In this document: piece by piece, positions 21,893 through 29,896 of the stretch | Numbering within the stretch: the stretch's first letter is position 1 | Layout of the letters: each line of letters opens with the position of its first letter | DNA from: Fibrobacter sp. | GTDB lineage: Bacteria; Fibrobacterota; Fibrobacteria; Fibrobacterales; Fibrobacteraceae | Assembly (NCBI GenBank): GCA_017642335.1 | Contig: JAGCPF010000035.1 | Location: 1-64,000, forward strand | Length of the DNA: 64,000 nt | Direction of reading: 5' to 3' | The notes under the pieces: generated by a model | Told to the model about the DNA's origin: nothing | Databases searched by the model: none | What the model saw: the letters and a program-made list of their open reading frames with translations, nothing else | Program-made: the position numbers and the translations under genes

Positions 21893-22215
21893 AACTTGAG
21901 GTGCAATTTTTGCACTTCAAGATTTCTTGCGGCTCAATTACGCATCCCCATTTTCGACCTCGATAAAAACGAAAGCATACAGTAATTGTGCTGTGCAATG
22001 CGGTCAATTTTTTTGACCGCAAATTATCATTCGGGCCAAATTCACCTGTTTTTAGAGATTTTTTCCTGTTCTAAGGTCGCATTTTGCGACTTTTAAGCGC
22101 TGTTGTTTTCTAATCCCGTGTTTGCGGTGCAATTTTTGCACCACAAGATTTCATATGACTCAATTTCGCATCCCTAGTGTGAAGTCACAATTTGTGACTT
22201 CACGAAGACTTTTTC
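21893..22215 (-). pseudogene. Decayed ORF6N-type coding remnant rich in palindromes
   Basis: On the minus strand this stretch still spells family fragments interrupted by stops and frame changes: VKSQIVTS; GCEIESYEILWCKNCT then LENNSA; RSKKLTAL; and a second GCVIEPQEILKCKNCT. These match the neighbouring gene's repeats (CKFCTLN, ENNSA, SRSKKLTLN). Five palindromes remain, near 21895-21921, 21999-22021, 22072-22090, 22123-22146 and 22179-22203 (12-bp perfect arms). The rest of the 593-bp gap (21791-22383) holds two hairpins, listed separately, and a TATATT near 22239; I see no intact gene. Confidence 0.7.
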
Positions 22216-22305
22216 GTCAAAATGGAAATTTAAATTCTATATTCCCACTAGTACCAACTTACGGAGACTGGATGCTGTTTAGCAAATCTTGGTTCATTGT
22301 CTAGG

Positions 22306-22348
22306 GCCTTGGGAGACATTCCTTGGGCCGTCTTCCAAGGCGATTTTT
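22306..22348 (+). terminator. Hairpin plus T5 in front of the GNAT gene
   Basis: A 12-bp stem with one mismatch (22306-22317 with 22330-22341), then GATTTTTA. It lies 36 nt upstream of the acetyltransferase start; it may be a leader attenuator or a terminator for transcripts from the TATATT element near 22239. Confidence 0.5.
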
Positions 22349-22383
22349 ATGCCCGTCATAAAAATTCAACCTGGAGATAAACA

Positions 22384-23010
22384 ATGAAAAATTACACCAT
22401 CCGCACGGAACAATCGCGCGACTTTAAGACCGTCGAAAACCTTACCCGCGAAGCCTTCTGGAATGTTTACCGTCCCGGATGCACCGAGCATTACGTGCTG
22501 CACTGCTACAGGAGCGAGCCCGACTTTGTGCCGGAACTCTCGCTCGTGCTGGAAGTGGACGGCGAAATCATCGGGCACGTGATGTACGCGTGGTCGCACA
22601 TCGACGCCGACGACGGGCGCAAAATCCGCATGATGACCTTCGGGCCCATCAGCATCCGCCCCGACTGCAAGCGCAAGGGATACGGGAAAACTCTGCTCGA
22701 CCATTCCATGCGAATTGCCGCCGAGATGGGTGCGGGCTGCCTCCTGATCTGCGGGAACATCGCGTTCTACGGCAAGAGCGGCTTTGTGGTCGCGAGCACC
22801 AGGGGAATTCGCTATGCCGACGACCCCGAAAGCGACGCGCCTTACTTCCTCTGCAAAGAACTGCAGGAAGGATTCCTCGACGGAATCACCGGCAGCTACC
22901 GCGACCCCGAACCGTACTTTGTCGCCATGCGCAACCCCGAGGCGTTCGAGAAGTACGACGCGGAATTCCCACCGAAGGAAAAGCTCGTGCTCCCCGGACA
23001 GTTAGGGTAA
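22384..23010 (+). CDS. GNAT-family N-acetyltransferase
   Basis: A 208-residue protein. The GNAT fold shows EVDGEIIGHVMYA (beta4), FGPISIRPDCKRKGYGKTLLDHSM (motif A, the acetyl-CoA pyrophosphate loop RxxGxGK near residues 97-102) and a following YGKSGFV strand. It resembles the YhbS-like subgroup. The substrate is unknown. GGAG lies 9 nt before the ATG. The stop codon abuts the stop of the convergent ATPase gene with no gap. Confidence 0.88.
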   Translation: MKNYTIRTEQSRDFKTVENLTREAFWNVYRPGCTEHYVLHCYRSEPDFVPELSLVLEVDGEIIGHVMYAWSHIDADDGRKIRMMTFGPISIRPDCKRKGYGKTLLDHSMRIAAEMGAGCLLICGNIAFYGKSGFVVASTRGIRYADDPESDAPYFLCKELQEGFLDGITGSYRDPEPYFVAMRNPEAFEKYDAEFPPKEKLVLPGQLG

Positions 23011-24369
23011 TTACATTTGCGAAAGCGCATATAGCGGACATATTTCAACATGGCGGATGGCGTTATTGTCAAGAGAATCGACATAATCGAATTCGCCAAA
23101 GTTTTCAAGGGAACAGCGATAGGCGCTCGTCAGCTTCTTTTCCCGCATCATAATCCAAAGGCTTTTCATTCCGCCTTGTGTTCCCGCCTTCACTTCTATA
23201 GGAGTCACACGTGCATTGCGAGCATCTAGATAATCCACCTCCGCTAGGCTATTTCTTTGAGTTCGGCTCCAGTAGAAAATTTCATGACGAATGTTTGGCG
23301 TCTTATATCTGAGGATTTCCAGCCCTGCAACCATTTCGGCTAAAGTGCCCTTATTGACCAAATCGGCTCCGCTCGCAGTTAATATCTGCGAAATAATCTC
23401 GGAAATATCGCCCAAATTCAAATTTTGGAGTCTAAGCTGTAAGCCAGGATCCAACAAAAGTACCTTTTGTGTTCCCGAGTCAGCCTCACTCCCCAAGGGA
23501 AGGCCGTTGGCGCTCGACCGTGTAACAGGGATGGCGAGTCCAGCAAGAGTCAACAAATGCAGGGCTTCCTGAACTTTTTCAGTCCTATATTCCCCGACCT
23601 TTGAATAAGTAAATTTATGCGTAATCTGGGATGCGATACTCTGAAATGTTTTTCTTAACAAGGTCGGATCGACCTTCTTTTTGTATTTCGCAAAATCATC
23701 TTCGTACGTGACTAAAATGTCGTCTTGGATAGCCTGACATTCCAGGTAATCATGGCTTTGAACCCATCTTACCACAGATTCGGGCATTCCGCCTACTAAC
23801 ATGTATGTTCTGAAGTATTCCACCAGTTTATCGTGAACGGTTTGCGGCAAGGGCTTTTGTGGGGACGATTGGTTCCTGAGTTTTAACAGGGCTATTTGCC
23901 CATTTGCTTCGAGAAACTCATCAAAAGTCATCGGATGCATGAACATGGAATGGATCCGCCCCACGCCGAATGTCGGTATGTCGTTAAGCGCAAATTCCAA
24001 CAGCGACCCCGCCGCCACGACGTGTAAATCGGGCATGTCTTCCTTGAAAAAACGCAGGGACATAATAGCATCCACACATCCCTGAATTTCGTCCAAGAAT
24101 AGGAGAGTTTTCCCTGCAACAATCGGAGTCCCCGTAATAGCGGAAAGTTCAGAAACAATGCGGGATACATCCAAATTGGTCGTAAAGACTGCCTTGAATT
24201 CAGGATGCTTTTCAAAATTGATTTCGACCATGTGTTCGAAATTTTCGCCTAAGTGGCGGACTGCGCTGGACTTGCCCACCTGGCGGGCCCCCCGCAATAA
24301 AAGCGGTTTATGCCTGGGAGAATTGGCCCATTCCTTTAAATATCTGTCAATCAGCCTGCTAAAGTACAT
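23011..24369 (-). CDS. AAA ATPase with C-terminal DUF4143 nuclease-like domain (second copy)
   Basis: A 452-residue protein. It has the P-loop GARQVGKSS (Lys33), the Walker B segment TLLFLDEIQGC, the DUF4143-typical MLVGGMPESVVRWV, and near the end EVDYLDARNARVTPIEVKAG, the D...ExK nuclease-like pattern. It is a distant paralogue of the gene at 19655-20986, with the P-loop at the same residue positions. The start at 24369 (MYFSRLID) is chosen over one 17 codons earlier because the extra sequence lies within the upstream 33-bp repeats. Confidence 0.88.
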   Translation of the reverse strand: MYFSRLIDRYLKEWANSPRHKPLLLRGARQVGKSSAVRHLGENFEHMVEINFEKHPEFKAVFTTNLDVSRIVSELSAITGTPIVAGKTLLFLDEIQGCVDAIMSLRFFKEDMPDLHVVAAGSLLEFALNDIPTFGVGRIHSMFMHPMTFDEFLEANGQIALLKLRNQSSPQKPLPQTVHDKLVEYFRTYMLVGGMPESVVRWVQSHDYLECQAIQDDILVTYEDDFAKYKKKVDPTLLRKTFQSIASQITHKFTYSKVGEYRTEKVQEALHLLTLAGLAIPVTRSSANGLPLGSEADSGTQKVLLLDPGLQLRLQNLNLGDISEIISQILTASGADLVNKGTLAEMVAGLEILRYKTPNIRHEIFYWSRTQRNSLAEVDYLDARNARVTPIEVKAGTQGGMKSLWIMMREKKLTSAYRCSLENFGEFDYVDSLDNNAIRHVEICPLYALSQM

Positions 24370-24379
24370 TTTGGCCGCC

Positions 24380-24468
24380 TTTTGCAAAATTCCAAAGATA
24401 AATATATAACTTTTTTGCAAAAATCCAAAGAAATAATTTGATAAATTTTGTAAAAATCCAAAGAAATG
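24380..24468 (-). repeat. Three direct repeats at 33-bp spacing before the second DUF4143 gene
   Basis: Copies of TTTTGCAAAAATCCAAAGAA have their G at 24384, 24417 and 24450, exactly 33 bp apart, with one or two changes each. The nearest copy begins 11 nt from the start codon. The sequence is unrelated to the repeats before the first DUF4143 gene, but the architecture is the same. Confidence 0.87.
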
Positions 24469-24492
24469 ACATAAGATGTCCCCTTTTTGATG

Positions 24493-24498
24493 TATATT
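24493..24498 (+). promoter_or_regulatory. TATATT element 7 nt before a small ORF
   Basis: TATATT at 24493-24498 is followed by seven bases and an ATG at 24506, the geometry of a leaderless transcript. No convincing -35 is seen. Confidence 0.4.
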
Positions 24499-24505
24499 CT
24501 TAACG

Positions 24506-24628
24506 ATGCTTATCGTTTCTTACAGACCGGGCGATGACCAGTTGTTCAACCGGTACATGAAAACGGCCTATTCCGTGAGCGACGAAATCCCCGCATTCAA
24601 AGTCTTCTACGAGAAATATTACGGGTGA
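24506..24628 (+). CDS. Small hypothetical protein (40 aa)
   Basis: It starts MLIVSYRPGDDQLFNRYM and ends KVFYEKYYG. I do not recognise it. Support comes from the TATATT element placed exactly for a leaderless start and from a plausible amino-acid mix; against it are its size and lack of a ribosome-binding site. It could instead be the head of a gene truncated when the neighbouring defence island was inserted. The other sequence between 24370 and 24791 is the 33-bp repeats and a REP-like hairpin. Confidence 0.35.
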   Translation: MLIVSYRPGDDQLFNRYMKTAYSVSDEIPAFKVFYEKYYG

Positions 24629-24715
24629 TTTTATTGGAGAGGGACGTTGCCCCTAAAACCCCCTTTCCTGTCACACTATTGACATTCCATTATTATATAT
24701 TTCATTTGTCATGTC

Positions 24716-24759
24716 ATCCCCGCCCATTCGGCACGCTCAGGGCAGGCTCCGGCGGGGAT
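24716..24759. repeat. REP-like hairpin (ATCCCCGCC/GGCGGGGAT)
   Basis: Perfect 9-bp arms at 24716-24724 and 24751-24759 around a GC-rich 26-nt loop, 32 nt before hsdM. The same ATCCCCGC/GCGGGGAT dyad recurs at 44298-44317, so it is likely a dispersed repeat family. Confidence 0.7.
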
Positions 24760-24791
24760 CCAGTGCAGGAAGTTGTTTGTAAAAGGTTTAT

Positions 24792-26357
24792 ATGGCAAAA
24801 GTTGCAAAGGCGAAGAAATCCGTCCCCGAAAAGTCCGTAGAGGCCTCCCTCTGGGAGTCTGCGAACAAGTTGCGCGGCAGCGTGGAACCCGCCGAATACA
24901 AGCACGTGGTGCTTTCGCTTATCTTCCTCAAGTTTGCAAGCGACAAGTTCGAGGAACAGCGCGAAAAGCTCATCGCCGCCGGCCGCCAGAAATACGTGGA
25001 AATGCCCGAGTTCTACAACAAGGACAACGTCTTTTACCTCGAAGAAACTTCCCGCTGGAGCTTTATCATCGAGCATGCTCGCCAAAGCGACATTGCGCTC
25101 CTGATCGATACCGCGCTTGCGAACATCGAAAAGAAGAACAAGGCGTTGCGCGGGGCGCTCCCCGACAACTATTTCTCGCGCCTGCAACTCGACACCGCAA
25201 AACTCGCGGCGCTCATCAGCGACATCGACGGCATCGACACCATCAAGGACAAGGAACAGGATGTCGTTGGCCGCGTCTACGAATATTTCCTCGGCAAGTT
25301 CGCCATCGCCGAAGGCAAGGGCAAGGGCGAATTCTATACGCCCAAGACAATTGTCGGGCTCATCGCCGAAATGATTGAACCCTACCGCGGCAAGATTTAC
25401 GACCCCTGCTGCGGTTCGGGCGGCATGTTCGTGCAGAGCATGAAGTTTATCGAGGCCCATCACGGCAACAAGCGCGAAGTCTCCGTATATGGCCAGGAAT
25501 ACACCGGCACCACGTACAAACTAGCGAAGATGAACCTCGCCATCCGCGGCATCTCCGGCAACCTAGGCGACAAACCTGCCGACACCTTTGCCGAAGACCA
25601 GCACAAGGATTTGAAGGCCGACTTTATCATGGCGAACCCGCCGTTCAACCAGAAATCGTGGCGTGCCGAAAACGAACTCATCGACGACCCACGCTGGAAA
25701 GGCTACACCGTGCCGCCCACGAGCAACGCGAACTACGGCTGGATTCTGAACATCCTCTCGAAACTCTCCGAAAACGGCGTGGCAGGCTTTTTGCTCAGCA
25801 ACGGTGCGCTCAGCGGCGAAGGCGACGAACAGCAAATCCGCAAGGAACTTTTGCAGAACGACAAGGTCGAGGCAATCCTCATTCTGCCCCGCAACATGTT
25901 CTACTCCACCGACATCAGCGTGACGCTCTGGATTCTGAACAACAACAAGACCGCCCGCGAAGTCAAGGTCGGCGATGCCATGCGCAAGTACCGTAACCGC
26001 AAAGGCGAAGTGCTCTTTATGGACCTGCGCCAGATGGGCGAACCCTTCGAAAAGAAGTACACCCAGTTCAGCGCCGAGGACATCGCGAAAATCAGCGGCA
26101 CCTACCACAAGTGGCAAACGCAGAAAATCAAGGACGAACCCGAATACTGCGCCACCGCCACCCTCAAGGAAATTGAGGCGAAAAACTGGTCGCTCGTGCC
26201 GAGCAAGTACATCGAATTCAAGAACCGCGATGAGGCCGTGAACTTTGACGAAAAGATGCGTGAACTCCAGGCGGAAATGCGCACCCTCCTCAAGGCCGAA
26301 AAAGAAAGCGAAAAGGAACTCGCCAAAGTCTTCAAGAACCTGGGATTTGAATTGTAA
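24792..26357 (+). CDS. hsdM: Type I restriction-modification DNA methyltransferase subunit HsdM
   Basis: A 521-residue N6-adenine methyltransferase. It has the HsdM N-terminal helical domain (LWESANKLRGSVEPAEYKHVVLSLIFLKF), the AdoMet-binding motif I DPCCGSGGMF from Asp204, and catalytic motif IV NPPF at 282-285. AAAAGG precedes the start. Base composition and codon use resemble the host core genes, unlike the AT-rich cargo downstream. It works with HsdS (27521) for specificity and HsdR (35287) for cleavage, but rhuM and a long insertion separate them. Confidence 0.95.
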   Translation: MAKVAKAKKSVPEKSVEASLWESANKLRGSVEPAEYKHVVLSLIFLKFASDKFEEQREKLIAAGRQKYVEMPEFYNKDNVFYLEETSRWSFIIEHARQSDIALLIDTALANIEKKNKALRGALPDNYFSRLQLDTAKLAALISDIDGIDTIKDKEQDVVGRVYEYFLGKFAIAEGKGKGEFYTPKTIVGLIAEMIEPYRGKIYDPCCGSGGMFVQSMKFIEAHHGNKREVSVYGQEYTGTTYKLAKMNLAIRGISGNLGDKPADTFAEDQHKDLKADFIMANPPFNQKSWRAENELIDDPRWKGYTVPPTSNANYGWILNILSKLSENGVAGFLLSNGALSGEGDEQQIRKELLQNDKVEAILILPRNMFYSTDISVTLWILNNNKTAREVKVGDAMRKYRNRKGEVLFMDLRQMGEPFEKKYTQFSAEDIAKISGTYHKWQTQKIKDEPEYCATATLKEIEAKNWSLVPSKYIEFKNRDEAVNFDEKMRELQAEMRTLLKAEKESEKELAKVFKNLGFEL

Positions 26358-26370
26358 AAAAAGAGAATTT

Positions 26371-27381
26371 ATGGCGAATAAGATCTCCCAAAACGACCAA
26401 ATAGTCATCTACCAGACCAGTGATGGTAAGACGCAGATTGATGTCCGCATGGAAAACGAGACCGTTTGGCTGAATGCGGAACAAATGGCCCTGCTTTTTG
26501 AGAGGGACAGCAAGACTATTCGCAAGCATATTGACAATGCGATAAAAGAAGAATTGGCTGGCAATGTGGTTGTCGCAAAATTTGCGACAACCACTCAACA
26601 TGGCGCAATTAAAGGCAAAACGCAGACCAAGGAAGTCAATTATTACAATCTCGATGTCATTATCTCTGTCGGTTACCGCGTAAAAAGCAAACACGGCGTA
26701 CTGTTCCGCCAATGGGCAAACAAGGTCCTGAAGGATTACTTAGTCAAAGGGTTCGCTATCAATAATAAGGTTGCCGCTTTAAAGTATGATGAATTGTGTA
26801 AACTGGTGAAATTAGTCGGTCGGACTGCCAAAACGCAGGAAAAATTGACATCCGATGAAGCAACATCCTTGGTTCAAGTTGTCTCGGACTATACATATGC
26901 CCTTGACACCCTTGACGATTATGATTACCAGAAATTGGGAATCCGCAAGGTGACTAAACGTGCTCGCTTTAAGGCGACCTATGAAAATGCGATGGAAGCT
27001 ATCCAGAGCCTCAAGAGAAAATTTGGCGGCAGTTCCTTGTTTGGTCACGAAAAGGATCAGTCCTTCAAAAGTAGCATCGGGCAAATTTATCAGACCTTTG
27101 GGGGAGTCGATTTATACCCTTCTGTGGAAGAAAAAGCCGCAACACTACTCTACTTGGTGATCAAGAACCATTCTTTTACCGATGGCAATAAGCGTATTGC
27201 CGCAACCCTGTTTTTGTGGTTCATGGAAAATAACGGAATCCTTTATAACAAGGACGGATCTAAACGCATTGCGGACAACACCCTCGTTGCGATAACATTA
27301 ATGATAGCCGAAAGTCGCCCTGAAGAAAAGGACATGATGGTTAAGGTGGTGGTAAACCTGATTAATAAGGACAACGGATAA
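26371..27381 (+). CDS. rhuM: RhuM-family protein with C-terminal Fic/DOC domain
   Basis: A 336-residue protein. The N-terminal RhuM domain (VWLNAEQMALLFERDSKTIRKHI) looks DNA-binding. The C-terminal Fic domain has the motif HSFTDGNKR from His267, the HxFxDGNxR loop that transfers AMP or another nucleotide moiety to target proteins. RhuM/Fic genes are often found between type I hsdM and hsdS, as here (13 nt after hsdM). The role in restriction is unknown; a toxin or regulatory function is often suggested. A perfect 29-nt palindrome lies within codons for VAKFAT. Confidence 0.88.
   Translation: MANKISQNDQIVIYQTSDGKTQIDVRMENETVWLNAEQMALLFERDSKTIRKHIDNAIKEELAGNVVVAKFATTTQHGAIKGKTQTKEVNYYNLDVIISVGYRVKSKHGVLFRQWANKVLKDYLVKGFAINNKVAALKYDELCKLVKLVGRTAKTQEKLTSDEATSLVQVVSDYTYALDTLDDYDYQKLGIRKVTKRARFKATYENAMEAIQSLKRKFGGSSLFGHEKDQSFKSSIGQIYQTFGGVDLYPSVEEKAATLLYLVIKNHSFTDGNKRIAATLFLWFMENNGILYNKDGSKRIADNTLVAITLMIAESRPEEKDMMVKVVVNLINKDNG
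26566..26594. repeat. Perfect 29-nt palindrome inside rhuM
   Basis: 14-bp perfect arms (26566-26579 with 26581-26594) around a single A. The core GCAAAATTTGC is identical to the core of the palindrome at 21531-21557 in the ORF6N gene, in the same reading frame (A-K-F-A-T versus C-K-F-C-T). Confidence 0.9.
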
Positions 27382-27520
27382 AAAACAAGACTTCTACTTC
27401 CGATTTTCGCTGAATTTCGGAAGTAATACTCCCGTTTTTCTTGCCTTTTTTATGGTTTACGCGTTATTTTCGACAAAAAGGAACTATTTTCAAATTTAAG
27501 GTATCGGATAAAGTGGAATG

Positions 27521-28672
27521 ATGAAACGGCTTGGAGACTACATACGGCCCGTAGATGTGCGGAACAGGGACCTGAAGGTGACGCGGTTGATGGGCATAAA
27601 TATTGAAAAACGATTTATGCCGTCGGTTGCAAATGTTGTCGGCACGGATTTGTCGAATTATAAGGTTGTTTCGAAAGGGCAATTTGCCTGCAACTTGATG
27701 CACGTTGGTCGCGACGAAAAAATTCCAGTCGCTTTGCAAAAGGACGACGAGCCGATAATTGTCTCGCCAGCCTATGTCGTTTTTGAAGTCGTTGATACGA
27801 ATGTATTGTTGACCGAATATCTGATGATGTGGTTCTCTCGTTCAGAATTTGATCGCAATGCGTGGTTCTATACAGACGGCGATGTCCGTGGAGGTATGGA
27901 TAGGGACGCTTTGTTTGATATGCGAATCCCCGTCCCCGCAATTGAAAAACAGCGCGAAATCGTCGCCGAATACAACACCCTCCAAAACCGCATCGAAACC
28001 AACAAGAAACTCATCGCCACCCTCGAACAAACCGCCCAAACCCTCTACCGCCACACCTTCATCGACAACATCGACCCCAACAACCTGCCCGCCGGCTGGA
28101 GAATGGGAACATTGGGGGAATACTCAACGGTCAAATCCGGATTTGCATTTAAAAGCGACTGGTGGCAAACTGCGGGCATTCCTGTCATCAAAATAGGGAA
28201 TATTGATGATAATACCATTGATTATTCTGCATGTGATTGTGTTGACGAATCTCACGTGGATATTGCAAAGAAAAGTATTGCTAACGAATATTCAATAGTA
28301 ATTGCGATGACGGGGGCTACATTAGGCAAAATAGCATTGGTTCCTCAATATTCTAAAGTCGTTCTTGTGAATCAGCGTGTTGGTCTTTTTGATTTAGGAG
28401 CCAACCCCAAAGAAAAAGCACCATTCCTGTATTACCTGTTGCAACAAGATTTTATCCAAGATGAAATTTTTTCTGTTGGTGGAGATAGTGCTCAAGCGAA
28501 TGTAAGTAATTCTGATATTGAACGGATTAAAGTGCCTTATCCACCGAAAGAAATAATGAATGAATTTAATGGTCAATGTAGATGTTTATTGGAAAGTATT
28601 TCTTATCATAAGCAAGAAAACCAAACCCTAACCCAAATGCAAACCCTTCTCCTCTCCAAAATGGGAGTGTAA
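27521..28672 (+). CDS. hsdS: Type I restriction-modification specificity subunit HsdS
   Basis: A protein of about 383 residues with two target-recognition domains (residues about 1-140 and 190-350). Each is followed by a conserved coiled-coil helix (IEKQREIVAEYNTLQNRIETNKKLIATLEQTAQTLYRH; HKQENQTLTQMQTLLLSKMGV). The helices and domain junctions are GC-rich, while the second recognition domain (about 28130-28620) is visibly AT-rich, as expected after domain exchange. The first of two adjacent ATG codons (27518) is an equally possible start; no clear Shine-Dalgarno sequence is seen. Confidence 0.93.
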   Translation: MKRLGDYIRPVDVRNRDLKVTRLMGINIEKRFMPSVANVVGTDLSNYKVVSKGQFACNLMHVGRDEKIPVALQKDDEPIIVSPAYVVFEVVDTNVLLTEYLMMWFSRSEFDRNAWFYTDGDVRGGMDRDALFDMRIPVPAIEKQREIVAEYNTLQNRIETNKKLIATLEQTAQTLYRHTFIDNIDPNNLPAGWRMGTLGEYSTVKSGFAFKSDWWQTAGIPVIKIGNIDDNTIDYSACDCVDESHVDIAKKSIANEYSIVIAMTGATLGKIALVPQYSKVVLVNQRVGLFDLGANPKEKAPFLYYLLQQDFIQDEIFSVGGDSAQANVSNSDIERIKVPYPPKEIMNEFNGQCRCLLESISYHKQENQTLTQMQTLLLSKMGV

Positions 28673-28688
28673 AAAAGGAGCCATGATC

Positions 28689-28973
28689 ATGAGTTATCAG
28701 CAAAGAATCGTTAACAGGATAAAATCATTAAATGAAATTGACGACATTGAAATAACGGTTTCTGATGAAAAGGGAACTATTGATATTAAACATCGATTAA
28801 AGCATGCTGCAAATTTTCGGTTAAAGTGGATTGATGATAATCATTATGTAGGTTATTTTATGGATGCCGATGATTGCGAAAGCCAAGCAATTGTTTCTGT
28901 ATGGAATGATCTTGAATCAATAAAATTTGTTTCAATGTATTTGACCATGATAGAACTTAGAGCAAAAAGATAA
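28689..28973 (+). CDS. Small hypothetical protein in the defence cargo
   Basis: A 94-residue protein (SYQQRIVNRIKSLNEIDDIEITVSD...). I do not recognise a family. It reads as a compact alpha/beta domain with acidic patches, no signal or membrane segment. It is AT-rich. The start at 28689 is 8 nt from GGAG; an ATG two codons earlier is too close. It follows hsdS by 16 nt and precedes the kinase by 39 nt, so it may be part of the kinase module. Confidence 0.7.
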   Translation: MSYQQRIVNRIKSLNEIDDIEITVSDEKGTIDIKHRLKHAANFRLKWIDDNHYVGYFMDADDCESQAIVSVWNDLESIKFVSMYLTMIELRAKR

Positions 28974-29012
28974 AATGTATAAAGCAAAATGCATTGAAAA
29001 GGAAATGTGAAT

Positions 29013-29894
29013 ATGGATGAAGATGTAATCAAGGAATTGCGCTCTAGAAATATTATATTGCAAGATAGAATTGGTGAGGGAGGATTTAAAAAAGTATATA
29101 AAGCATTGGTAAATGGAAAAATTGAGGCGTTGAAGATTACGCAGCTTTTAGATAGTTCTATTTCTGATGAAGAAGAAAAAAGAAACTATCAATTAAAAAT
29201 GCTATTACGTTCTAAACGAGAATTCGAAATTTTGCGAGAAGTTGGTGGAGAAAATCTTGTTGCATTAGGTTCTGTTGGCGAAACTGAGGCGGTTATTGCA
29301 GGTATGCCTTATTATTTTTATTCGGAAGAGTATCTAGATGGTCATACATTGAGCATTCCTCAAAAAGAAGGCGATTTTCCATCTTGGGAATCTATAAAAG
29401 AATTATTTGATACGGGAGTAAAAGTTCTAAAAAGATTAAATGCAAACAATACTATTCATCGAGACATTAAACCACAGAATATTATGGAACTGAGTGATCC
29501 CTGCAGACGTTTTGTTTTTTTTGATTTAGGGATAGCGTATCAGGAAGACGATTCTTCAATAACATCTACAGGAGACATTGCCCCAGGAACAAGACTGTAT
29601 AGGGCTCCCGAAACATTTTATCCTGACTATAAAGATAATTTGGATATTCGAAGCGATTTGTATAGCCTTGCTGTAACAGTGTTTGTGTATGCAACTGGCA
29701 AACACCCTTATGTTGATGATTTTTGCAATAATGTAAGTAATCAAATTATAACCAACCCGGTAAAAAATATTATGGTTTACCGTTCTGATATTCCATCGGA
29801 ATTCTCAACAATATTGTCATATTGTTTGAAAAAACAACCGGCACTTAGACCGACTTTGACTAAAATTGAAAACTTATTAACAAGGGTGAGGTAA
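29013..29894 (+). CDS. Serine/threonine protein kinase (defence-island cargo)
   Basis: A 293-residue Hanks-type kinase without membrane segments. The glycine loop is GEGGFKKVYK (21-30), the ATP-binding Lys41 lies in EALK, the catalytic loop HRDIKPQN starts at His149, the metal motif is DLG from Asp171, and an APE-like RAPE follows. It appears catalytically complete. It is only the kinase domain plus a short tail. The next gene starts 2 nt after the stop, so the two are probably co-translated. Kinases occur in several anti-phage systems (for example Stk2 and PglW), but this gene order is not one I can match. Confidence 0.9.
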   Translation: MDEDVIKELRSRNIILQDRIGEGGFKKVYKALVNGKIEALKITQLLDSSISDEEEKRNYQLKMLLRSKREFEILREVGGENLVALGSVGETEAVIAGMPYYFYSEEYLDGHTLSIPQKEGDFPSWESIKELFDTGVKVLKRLNANNTIHRDIKPQNIMELSDPCRRFVFFDLGIAYQEDDSSITSTGDIAPGTRLYRAPETFYPDYKDNLDIRSDLYSLAVTVFVYATGKHPYVDDFCNNVSNQIITNPVKNIMVYRSDIPSEFSTILSYCLKKQPALRPTLTKIENLLTRVR

Positions 29895-29896
29895 AT

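Noticed and set aside
20987..24468. 33-bp spaced repeats as CRISPR arrays
   Set aside because: There are only three copies each, conserved parts of about 20 bp, short AT-rich spacers and no cas genes nearby. The placement in promoters of ATPase genes fits an operator better.
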